A DNA stretch of 64,000 bases from Theocolax elegans. Taxonomy: Eukaryota; Arthropoda; Insecta; Hymenoptera; Cerocephalidae. Location of the stretch: positions 45,890,362-45,954,361 of the forward strand of contig CM047425.1 in the NCBI GenBank assembly GCA_026168455.1, read 5' to 3'. Every line of letters begins with the position of its first letter. Position 1 is the stretch's first letter. The position numbers and the translations under genes were made by a program. Below, in pieces: positions 55,206 through 64,000 of this stretch. The notes below the pieces were generated by a model that did not search any database, was not told the DNA's origin, and was given only the letters and a program-made list of their open reading frames with translations.

Positions 55206-57100
55206 ATATATATATATATATATATATACAGTTGTGTTCATAAGTTTCTGGCCAAAAATAAATATAGCCAATTTTTGAAGTTGTATATCTCCGTAAAAAA
55301 TGAATATTTTTTAAAAATTCTGGCACAATTTGAAAGAACAAACCAAAATCTTTTAAACCTCGTTGGGTTTTTTTTCAAAAAACTTAAAAATTGTGGTTTT
55401 TTATTGCAAAAAAAGCAAACCCCTTAGCAAACCCCTTTTTTCAGTTTCTTTTTGGCCAAGAAAAATCGTCTATAATTTTTTAACTATTTAATGGATTTAA
55501 AAAAAATGAAAAAAAGGTTTTTTTATACTCTTTAAAATGCGCGCAACTACGTTCATTTTTATCGAACCATTAAAAGGGTATATAATTTTTTGTAAAAATC
55601 TTCACTTTTTTTTCAAGTTTTATTATCTAGGAATCTATGCATCGTAGAAAAAAAATTAAAAGAAAAAAAATGTTTGTTTTTTTATGTAAAATAAGAATCG
55701 ATTGAAAATTTATTATATAAAGAAAAAATTTTTTTTTTATTTTGTCCAATATTTTTTGTAACATTTTGTATCTAAGTTAAATACAAAATAGAATAAACAT
55801 TTAGTATTATTATATGAGCGTCGGTTGCACCAACAATTTTATAATCACTAGTTATTATTTAATTTACATGCCCTTTACAGCGATCACATTAACATTTCAT
55901 TTTCTCTCGACTCATCACCTTGGAGAGGTTATTTTCCAATCACTACTCTCGCGTGGGAGGACAAGAGGGGTGAAAGAAACATGCCTCTTACGAAAGTTTA
56001 TTTCCTGATTGTTTTACGTAAGGCCCAAGGGCGGTCTGGTTTTTGTTTGGAGGTCTTGATTTAATTTTCCGTCGGTAATTCTAGTTTTTGAAAATTTAAT
56101 AAGATGGAGTTATCTGTCCTATTAATGCGTTTTATATAAACGTTAAACTAAAAAAAATAAATAAAAGTACATATAATTCCTTTAACATGTTTAACTTACA
56201 GTATTTTACTATAAACATATCGGTAAAGCTTATAACAAGGAATAATTAAATTTATTTAAAGATAATAAGTTAAACATATTAGAATTTTACATTTCTTTAC
56301 TCAATTTAACTAATTATACTTAACAATGATATTATATGTTAATTTTGCTTAAAACAAGAGAAGAGAAAACTCTTAGAAATGTTATTTCTTTCTTAAATAA
56401 TAATTATAAAAGTAAATTAAAATATTAGTATAATGTATAAAACTTATGAAAACTAGTACTATTATGTATATTTTATCAATATAATTATAACAATACATAA
56501 TATAAAATGTTATTTGATGTAATATTTAATTCCTGTAATCATGTAATTTATTTATACACTATAAGGAAAATATTTTATTTATTATAAATATTATACTTAT
56601 TAAATATATAAAAGATTTTAAATTACTAATTTATATTTTGAGGAAAAATAACATTATATATCCGTAGAAAACAATGTGTATTAATATATATGTATATATA
56701 ACGCTGTTTACTTAAAATTCTATCGGTAAAATATTTCTATGCACGTGCATACTTTCGATTTTGAAAATCTAGTTTCCATCGGAATATCTGTTGCATGTCG
56801 ATCTTTATTGCTTGCAAGCGACAGATTTTCCGTTAGAAATAGTCTGCGTTGTAGTGCTAAGTAACCGCGCTAAGGAGAGATAGAGTTCCCTTTTTTTTAT
56901 GGTTTTACGATTTTTCATAGAAGTGCGTCGGCGAGATACCGACTTTCACTTTCTAAGGGAAGTCATAATTTTTAGACAAAACTTATCTTAAAAGGTTTCA
57001 CTAGTTACGTGGGAATCATTTTGAGAAAAAAAAGCCTGGGAAAAATAAAAATTTTCCTTCATTTTCCGCCGACGTTACAGTTGTTCGAAAATTTTTGGGA
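55206..57100. other. AT-rich stretch, possible Tc1-type end, no gene
   Basis: TACAGTTGTGTTCATAAGTTTC just after the (TA) run at 55206-55229 looks like a Tc1-type terminus, but I see no matching right end. Homopolymer-rich to 55800. From 55800 to 57100 I see no frame with known motifs; part should be internal DNA of the CACTA-like element. Confidence 0.3.
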
Positions 57101-57109
57101 AATGAGTAA

Positions 57110-57500
57110 AGTGTTGACTATGAAGCAATCGTAGCAAATACGGTAAGAAACTTTCAGCGTTTGGGATATTTGATGAATATTAAACTTTATTTCTTAGATT
57201 CTCATGTTAGCTCTTTTTCAGAGAATTTAGGCGAGTACAGCGAAGAGCAAGATGTGCGTTTCCATCATGATCTGAAAGAAGTAGAACAGCGTTGGCAAGG
57301 AAAATGGGACGTAAATACGACGTACTATTGGCTGCTGAAGAGAGACATTGAAGGTAACAGTAATTAGAAAAGGATTAGAATTGCACTACGTAGATTCTTT
57401 GAAAACAAAAGAGAACGTTACAAGCGAAAGAATAAGCAGTTTTCTCAACTGCAATATCCAGCACTTCGATTAGAAGAGACTGGAGTCTTATAAAACTGCA
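57110..57500 (+). pseudogene. CACTA-like element ORF, 3' part
   Basis: The frame carries NFQRLGYLMNIKLYFLDSH, then ENLGEYSEEQDVRFHHDLKE and WDVNTTYYWLLKRD, the end blocks of the same repeat-encoded arthropod protein whose start lies at 45.4 kb. A stop follows at about 57365, then a basic tail in frame (FFENKRERYKRKNK) leading into the right terminal repeat. Confidence 0.6.
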
Positions 57501-57720
57501 AGAAAGATAAAAAGTAACCAAAATACCGCGTCAAAATACATACATATGTGACATAATAATGACGAAAAAACTGTTACGATATTTGAATATTTTATATGAA
57601 TTGTGGCAAAACTGTAGGCGATGAGGTCAAACCGACCACGGATTCGGATTCAGCGACCCGAAAAACATACAGGTATGGTGCTCTGGTTCCGATGTCAGAG
57701 CGCTTTTTTGTGTGCCGGTG

Positions 57721-57795
57721 TAATTTTCCAGATACGTCGGCTTTAATTAAAAATCTACTATTTAATTTTCATTTTTAATGAAAGTTAAATCTAGC
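57721..57795 (-). pseudogene. BEL/Pao pol fragment (left part)
   Basis: The minus strand reads FLIKADVSGKL up to the transposon boundary, a block found in BEL/Pao polyproteins just before the segment at 44774-45008. It supports insertion of the CACTA-like element into a BEL/Pao copy. 57796-58030 holds nothing I recognise. Confidence 0.5.
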
Positions 57796-58066
57796 TTCTG
57801 TTCCCGTTCTTGGTTGATTTTCCGCGGTCGTATTTAGCGCGGTTATATTTAATGAAATCGGTACGAGAGGTTCGGACGAGTTGGTAGACATTGTCTGATA
57901 TTATAATGAGATGGAGAATAAATTCATTTACACTAACTGTCTGATATTGTCGTCGGTTAATATAAAGATTTAATCTTAATTTGTAATTTTCACCCTCCAT
58001 TGTTGAATAAGTGAATAGTCGATTGTTGAGGGTCAATAATAAATAAATCCAATTTATTTATGTACG

Positions 58067-58105
58067 TGCACGTTTCTTCTGCTAGGTTTGCAGACTTCTT
58101 CAGGT
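58067..58105 (-). ncRNA. Hammerhead-ribozyme-like motif
   Basis: The minus strand reads CTGAAGA, then AGTCTGC, loop, GCAGA, then AGAAACG. AATAAATAA-type repeats flank it. Core and stem II fit the hammerhead pattern; the base of stem II is less well paired than at 13326. Confidence 0.45.
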
Positions 58106-58429
58106 GTTGAATTTATTGGACAAAAAAAATATAATATTTATATCAAATTTTACAACACTTCTGAATTAAAAATCAAATTTTACCTAAATATTGAATATAA
58201 TGTTACAGCCCAAGTGAGCTTCGTCAAATAACATTTGATACGAAATCAACCAGTATTTATATAGAAACAAAGTAGGTGTGTGTTTGCAAACGTCATAGTT
58301 TGTATACATTAGTCTCTTTAAACTATATTCATAACATTTCTATATTGACAGTTTAAATGTTGAGTATCTTCTACTCTGTTAATCGTCGAATTATGATGAT
58401 TGATAAGTAGCATTTCCGAAATGAGTTTT

Positions 58430-58720
58430 TTTATAACAAGACTCTTTATCTATTATTTTTGCATCTTCCCAGTTAAAATTGTGATTTACGTGATTTAAAA
58501 TATGTGCAGTAACAACAGCTTCTGGATTTTTATTGTTCTGAGGTTCTTTTATTCGATTTTGTAGGCAGCGTTTTGTTTCTTCAATATAAATAGCCGGGCA
58601 TTTAATACAAGATAACTTGTAAACTACCCCTGTCTCCTGCCATTTTGATGTTTTGTCTTTGCCTTATCTTATAATAGTATCAAGTTTGTGATTAATTAAT
58701 GAAATAGTGTTAATATTATA
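58430..58720 (-). pseudogene. PLE GIY-YIG endonuclease
   Basis: The minus strand encodes GVVYKLSCIKCPAIYIEETK, then NRIKEPQNN and NWEDAKIIDKES: the GIY-YIG domain with the CxxC insert. The Gly of the YIG-type motif reads Glu (AIYIEETK), so it is probably inactive even apart from the frame breaks. Confidence 0.7.
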
Positions 58721-58725
58721 TTTTC

Positions 58726-59182
58726 TTAGTATTCGGGAACATTTATTGAAAAACTCTTTATTATAAGGTAGTGATATGGTACATATTTGGATTTTGTATC
58801 TATTTTAAGATTGTTTTTAATTGTAATATTACGTTTTCTTTTATTTATTGCTGTATTTATAAATTCAATAGGATAATTATTGCTTTTTAGCATTTCAGTA
58901 ATAATATTTAGATTCTCTTTATGAAACTGTTTTTGTGACAATATCATTGCCCTATCCACTAAATTATAAATAATATTATGTTTCTGATGTATTGTATGAT
59001 TAGAATTAAAATTTAATAACCGATTTGAATTAGTTAGTTTTCTATACCAGTTTGTAATAATACTATTGTTTTCTTTAATTAATGTAAGATCAAGAAAATT
59101 TATAGAATTATTATTTTCTATTTCATATGTAAATTTGAGGTGTTCATTATAATGTTCATAAAATTGTGTCATCTATATATCT
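58726..59182 (-). pseudogene. PLE RT, part after the catalytic motif
   Basis: Starts with the RYIDDTIL catalytic block against the LTR boundary (an in-frame stop follows at once) and goes on with FTYEIENNNSINFLDLTLI, the WYRK block and the NRLLNFNSNH block, as in copies A and D. Confidence 0.75.
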
Positions 59183-60440
59183 TGTAACGGGGTCTGCCTC
59201 TAATTAAGACCGAAATTAGAAGCATGGCCATAGGGGCCACGGTGTGGGGTCTCTACCTCTCTCGATGCGGTCAGTGCGGTCCGCGCGTACCGATGTGCTT
59301 ACCTCGGCCGCACTGTGCAATACCGGTACCTCCATTAAATCGGGCGGCTTTTCCTTGCCGTCCGGGTATGATGACACGGGGAGCACCGCGCTCTCCGTCT
59401 TTGTTTCTCGGTGTTACCTTTACCTTAGCCTCCGAGTATGTGAACTCGCGAGGCTCATTACTCGGCGTGAGTCTCGCCTCTACAAAGTGGTTTTGGGATA
59501 TTTCGGATTCAATGGACAACACGACATATACATGCAAAAGTAAATAACTTCAAGCTGAATTAATTACGTTCGATTTATTAAATAAAATCAAAGTTACAAC
59601 TAAAGAAGGTTATAAATGAATATAATGAGGTGTACGGTTGTGTCGTATATACGTTACGCGAAGTTCCGAATAGTGTCTCGTATGAAGTCGCGTCGATCCC
59701 TCGGCGGAATCGTCCTAAGCTAAATCACGAGGAAAGCTTAACGAGGTTTACTTCTGAGTATTAGAGTGAGAGAGACGGGAGTCGCCGGCCGAGTCGTCCC
59801 TTCTCTCTCGCTCTCAATTTTGAACGCGTTGCCCGCTTGCAAAGATGATCCGCTCGCGATCACGCTGTATTGAAGTAAGGGATTTTATCCCGACTTACGC
59901 TTGATGTGGCATCCGTACAATATCCCGGATGCCAACTACGCCTTAGGCCTCCTAGCCGTCTATCGGGCAGGCAGCCTTCTCGTCGAGGCAAAGGACCAAG
60001 GAAAAACACAGAAGGGGAGACGGCGGAGCACGTCGCGCACCGTCTCCTTCGTGGCACGATTCTCACACGAGCCACTACGTCGAGCCCCGCTTCCTTGGGC
60101 TCGCTGCGTTTCCTCTCGTCAACGGCGATAGCACACGTGCCCCGGGAAACGTATACCGATTCTCGATCGCTCGTCTGCGTCGCGGTAAAATTTCCTCACA
60201 CGTGTCGTTTGTTCGCTCGTAGCACGGCCCAGCTAAACCGTAGCGTTGACCGTCCTTCGCCGTACTTCGTCGTACTAAATTTTCCGTGAGCCATCTAGAG
60301 GTCCTCTCTCCCTCCCTTATGCACGGATCGTTGTTTGTTCGCCGCGCCGTTTCCGAGAAAAGTTATTATATCGAATACTCGCGTTTATTAAACGATATTA
60401 ATTTAATTCAAAACGTCTTTTAATAATTAATACCGTTACA
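59183..60440. mobile_element. Solo LTR, 1258 bp, TSD ATCT
   Basis: Starts TGTAACGGGG and ends CCGTTACA. ATCT lies at 59179-59182 and 60441-60444. PLE RT lies on both sides, and the insertion point is between the FYYR codons and the Y-x-DD codons. The interior is GC-rich (59220-60330). The 71-127-residue frames there overlap on both strands and have no domains. Orientation is not settled. Confidence 0.85.
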
Positions 60441-60449
60441 ATCTATAAT

Positions 60450-61250
60450 AAAAAATTGGTTTGCAATTGTGTTTACTTTTTAATTCTGTTAGACAGTGGG
60501 TCTCAAGATCATACATTACTAAATCGGCAAATAATGGTGATATAGGCGATCCCATTGGAAATCTGAATATTTGTTTGTAGATAACATTATTGAAACTAAA
60601 ATAAACATTATTAAATGAAAATTCTATATTTTTGCTGATATTATGAGAAGGGATTTTACATTTATTTTAAATATGAATAAAGCGTTTATCTAAACTATTG
60701 AGAACCTCATCACTTGGGATGTTTGTAAACAAAGAACTAACATCTAATGATATAAAACATAATCGGTTGGTGTATATATATATATATATATTTTTTTTTT
60801 AAAGCTTTTTTTTAAATCAAAACTATTAGTTATATGTGATTATGGGACCGGTATTGCTTGTTTTAGATCGTTATAAATTATTTTTGCTAAATAGTTTGTA
60901 GGAATGTTTATTGTCGAAATTATTGGTCTGAGTGGAAAATTATCTTTGTGTATTTTTGATAATCCATATGCTTTTGCTAATGTCGTATTAGTTTGGGTTA
61001 ATTCATTTATATTGTATTCTTTTTTTAAATATTTATTATCATTAAGGTATTTTAGCATTGAATAAACATGTGACTGTAGTTTTTTTAACGGATTTTTTTT
61101 TATCAGCGTATATGTATCATTATCTAATAATAAGGCGTTCATTTTTTCTATATATTCAATTTTATTTAAACAAACTGTTAGGTTGCCTTTGTCAGCATGT
61201 GAAAAAAATATGTTAGGATTTTCTTTTAAAAAAGATTTAGTGTCACTCAA
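60450..61250 (-). pseudogene. PLE RT, part before the catalytic motif
   Basis: The frame 60840-61250 has ADKGNLTVCLNKIEY, YGLSKIHKDNFPLRPIIS and NIPTNYLAKI, the fingers region of PLE RTs. After a (TA) run and poly-T at about 60775-60805, shifted frames carry an LFTNIPS-type block (about 60705-60740) and a QIFRFPMGSPISPLFADLV block (about 60525-60580), then FYYR. RT activity is lost. Confidence 0.75.
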
Positions 61251-61262
61251 ATTGTTTTTAAA

Positions 61263-61650
61263 TTATCGTTCATGATATGTTATGTGTGGATACTTTTTTG
61301 TTACCGATTTTATGTTGTTTATAATGATATCCCTAATTTCATTTTTAGTTACCATGTTAGTTTCAATTTTATCTAAGGTATATTCAACATTTTTAATCGT
61401 TGTTAGAATATCATTATTAGTACATTTTGAACTGCAATTAAATTTTGAACCGAGAGATGCTACCTTTATTACATTTTCAGGAATTGTACTTGATGACAAG
61501 TTTTTTATCCATTGGTTTTTTGTGCTGTTATTACTGCATTGTTTAATTACATTATATAATTTATTGTTATGTATTTTAGTAATATTAGAAAAAATTTTTT
61601 GTGTTCTTTTCTCAGTTAATAAAAAGAATTTATCAAGAATTGTTCGGATT
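61263..61650 (-). pseudogene. PLE N-terminal region
   Basis: The frame 61263-61499 continues upstream to about 61640 without the Met start. It has TEKRTQKIFSNITKIHNNKL, SLGSKFNCS and the ITYHER ending typical of the region before PLE RTs. A stop near 61253 parts it from the RT. Confidence 0.6.
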
Positions 61651-61687
61651 AGGTGGTAGGAAAGGTGAAAATAAGCGCAGAATCGAA

Positions 61688-62182
61688 TGTTATAATAAAG
61701 TGTTTATTATAACTATAACTAAATATATAAAAGAATAACAAACAAGAATATCTACATGATGAACGCGACCGCTCGGTATGACTGTTCAATCAAGACTAAC
61801 TCTACGCAACGGGAGACACAGCGGCAAGCGATCGCAGCGCCGACTTACAGCGATGACGATTGCTAGTATATACGCTTAAATCTAACAAGAATAATAATAG
61901 GTAAATTTGTGTTAATAATTTTAGTTGTTAACTTGTTTAAAGGTTTATACAGATAATTTAAATGAATATGAATATCATCAATTTCTAATTTTAGTAGACG
62001 ATTTTTATATGTATTAATCCGTAAATTATGTGTTGATTTACAAATCTTGTAATAATTTTTATCGTGTAATAATCTTGTAATTAGTTTATGTGTAATTTAA
62101 TCTTGTGATAATTGTTAGTCGAATAAATTGGTCGTTGAGTGAACAAAATATCTTCGTGTTTATACTTCATTGTCTTATAACA
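61688..62182. mobile_element. Possible solo LTR with TGTTATAA ends
   Basis: Starts TGTTATAATAAAG and ends CTTATAACA. A GC-rich centre (61760-61860) and an AATAAA at about 62122 fit an LTR, but the flanking bases (CGAA / AATA) do not form a clear duplication. 62183-62542 holds nothing I can name. Confidence 0.35.
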
Positions 62183-62546
62183 AATACTCACCGTATCCTA
62201 TTTCCCGTTGGTAATATATTGAAATAATTACGTCGTATTAACCGCCATTGTCCGCATAACGAAGTAATTCCTGGTACCGCGGAGAAGTTCGATGGAAATT
62301 AAGTAATAATTCCTTGCAAAAATCGTACTCGTTACCATGAATAAGCATATTAACTCCCCCAATACCTCTTTTTCGTGTATTATAAAATTTAGTAACGTGG
62401 CGGAATAACAATCACATTACATAATAAATATAAATACATAAATACAATTGTTTATACGTATATAACAATATTACATGTAAATAATAAATATGTAAATATA
62501 TTATATATTAGTATAAAAATATAAATATTCAGTATATACATATTAA

Positions 62547-63061
62547 GGGGATGTCGGAGCTATAGCCTCCATCAAAAGCCGCTCGATCTCGCGGCTTCGA
62601 ATGGCGCTGTAGTCAGGTGTCGATTTCTACGATAAACGTACTTAAAACATAAATTATAAATTTGACAACTACATAGAGCTGTTGAAAGATACTTTCCCCC
62701 CTAGCTATGACTAAAATAAAGGTAATTGTAATACTACTCTTGGCAGCAAATGTTTATTTTTTTTAAGAAACGTGAAATACGTCTGGTATTCATTGAGTCT
62801 ATATCTGCCGTAATGCTACATGCAACATTATTTCACATTTCTTTAAAAAAATAAACATTTGCTGCCAAGAGTAATATTACAATTACCTTAATTTTAGTTA
62901 TAGCTAGGGGGGAAAGTATCTTTCAACAGCTCTATGTAGTTGTCAAATTTATAATTTATGTTTTAAGTACGTTTATCGTAGAAATCGACACCTGACTACA
63001 GCGCCATTCGAAGCCGCGAGATCGAGCGGCTTTTGATGGAGGCTATAGCTCCGACATCCCC
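62547..63061. mobile_element. TTAA MITE, inverted dimer (foldback)
   Basis: TTAA at 62543-62546 and 63062-63065. Arms 62547-62778 and 62830-63061 are inverted copies of the monomer at 37371-37658. The ~50 bp centre is the rest of one monomer, minus its last ~13 bases. Non-coding. 63066-63440 is AT-rich and unassigned. Confidence 0.85.
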
Positions 63062-63441
63062 TTAATAATAGCTAGTGACAATTTTGTGTACCTTGAATAT
63101 AATGCGACACACATATTTAATTCATACAAGTGCGAAAAAATAAGAAAAAAAATCCAAAAATTATTACTGTAAGATAATTTTTACAACCTATATTTGATAC
63201 ATACCATAGAAAAAGTGTTCATAACATGATATTATCGTATAGGCCAAACAAAAAACAGATAATTGTGCGCTCTTGCAAAAATACTTGACAAATTAATATA
63301 ATTTCAGCAACCTCTTTAGTAAAAACTTACACATATTAATTAATTATTTACTGGGAACTAATACCTCACTATAACGCTCGTTGGATCGCATTCCGGTTTT
63401 GTTGATATAGAATAATGCGTAAAATTATTGTTCTACGCAAG

Positions 63442-63470
<29 letters not shown>

Positions 63471-63473
<3 letters not shown>

Positions 63474-64000
63474 GATGGTTCTCTGTGACATAGAAGATGA
63501 AAAAAATAAATATTGCTATAACTGTGGGAATATGTTTTAGAGGTATCCAGTAGTTCTCCTGAATTTTTTCAGATTTTTTCTGGGCCATTATATTAAGTTA
63601 CAGAGAGTCAAAGTTGACATTTTAGCACTTTTTTGCATTATATGCCAATTTTCATGAATTTTTAGCTCCCAGGGGATGCATTTTTCACTAAAAACATAAC
63701 TATGACTTTTTTTGTAAAATTTTCCGAACTTTTCATTAAAAATACTTTTAAAGACATAAATGTATGCTGTCACACTCTTGTAAGCCATTTAAACCTTAAA
63801 TAGTGAAAATCAGCAATTCTGCTCCGGACTCTGGTAACCTAATACTGTCTAAAAGATGTCTTTTTATAGTCAGAAACTGCCTAAAAATTTCCAGAGTGGG
63901 TCTAAATCATTAAGATCACTTATGGTCAAAATATCCGGGAAAAGTGCCCGAAATATTAATAGAAATGTATATTTGTTGCCTTATAACGATGAATCTATTA
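63471..64000. mobile_element. Foldback family A, left arm, runs off the window
   Basis: Follows a (TA) run and matches 41003-41540 with few changes (start GTGGATGGTTCTCTGTGAC). The right arm, if present, lies beyond the end of the window. Confidence 0.8.

Larger units (their letters stand above)
45012..57720 (+). mobile_element. CACTA-like DNA transposon (12.7 kb with nested inserts), TSD TAA
   Basis: Left terminal inverted repeat 45012-45330 (starts CACCGGCATAC) matches right repeat 57420-57720 (ends GTGTGCCGGTG). TAA lies at 45009-45011 and 57721-57723. CAC...GTG ends and a 3-base duplication fit the CACTA/CMC group. A + strand ORF lies inside, its 5' part at 45.4-45.8 kb and its 3' part at 57.1-57.5 kb. 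Between them are Gypsy 2, foldbacks A and B and AT-rich DNA. Both flanks are BEL/Pao sequence in the same orientation. Confidence 0.7.
58031..61650 (-). mobile_element. Penelope-like element, almost full length, interrupted by LTR
   Basis: Minus-strand order: N-terminal region (61650-61263), RT (61250-60450), solo LTR (60440-59183), RT end (59182-58726), GIY-YIG (58720-58430) and a 3' region with a hammerhead-like motif. It is the most complete PLE of the window and belongs to a different lineage from copies A-D (only moderate protein similarity). Stops in several places make it inactive. Confidence 0.8.

Noticed and set aside
59224..60289. Frames of 71-127 residues
   Set aside because: All lie inside the 59183-60440 solo LTR, on both strands, without domains.

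Overview
This is an animal, almost certainly insect, nuclear segment. The host background is AT-rich. The transposable elements are eukaryotic: Penelope-like, Gypsy and BEL/Pao retroelements, CR1/Jockey-type LINE pieces, tRNA-derived SINEs, TTAA- and TA-flanked DNA elements, and Polinton/adintovirus-like gene remains of a kind common in ants and other arthropods. Hymenoptera is my guess, not shown. There are no bacterial operons, rRNA genes or CRISPR arrays. The only candidate host gene is three spliced exons at 33.55-38.35 kb on the + strand, tentatively cabin-1-like. Nearly everything else is nested mobile DNA, mostly broken.

Layout. 0-3.9 kb: tRNA-like SINEs, a LINE endonuclease piece, an LTR piece and a LINE RT piece. 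3.67-12.01 kb: two almost identical tandem copies of a 4.17 kb unit, each with a ~65 bp tandem array and a SINE. 12.0-18.4 kb: a Penelope-like element (PLE) carrying a solo LTR with a TTCT target duplication, followed by a rearranged array of LTR/PLE chimeras. 18.4-23.45 kb: a decayed Gypsy element and its 3' LTR. 24.7-28.3 kb: remains of a virus-like cassette (PLA2-like protein, adenain-like protease, A32-like ATPase and a further protein), split by a 1.04 kb solo LTR with an ATAG duplication. 29-33.5 kb: small foldback elements and a PLE 3' end.

33.5-38.4 kb: host exons. One intron of about 75-90 bp seems to have grown to over 4 kb through a TTAA-type insertion that now holds a mariner-like transposase remnant and two more TTAA MITEs. 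38.3-44.8 kb: LINE, PLE and large palindromic foldback elements. 44.8-57.8 kb: a BEL/Pao fragment interrupted by a 12.7 kb CACTA-like DNA transposon (CACCGGC ends, TAA duplication). That transposon's ORF is in turn split by an 8.2 kb minus-strand Gypsy element and by further foldbacks. 58.0-61.65 kb: a PLE whose RT catalytic motif is split by a 1.26 kb solo LTR (ATCT duplication). 61.7-64 kb: a possible LTR, a foldback dimer of a TTAA MITE, and the start of another large foldback.

No genes work together as a pathway. The interest lies in the order of insertions, the unusual load of long palindromes, hammerhead-like motifs next to four PLE copies, and the virus-derived cassette.
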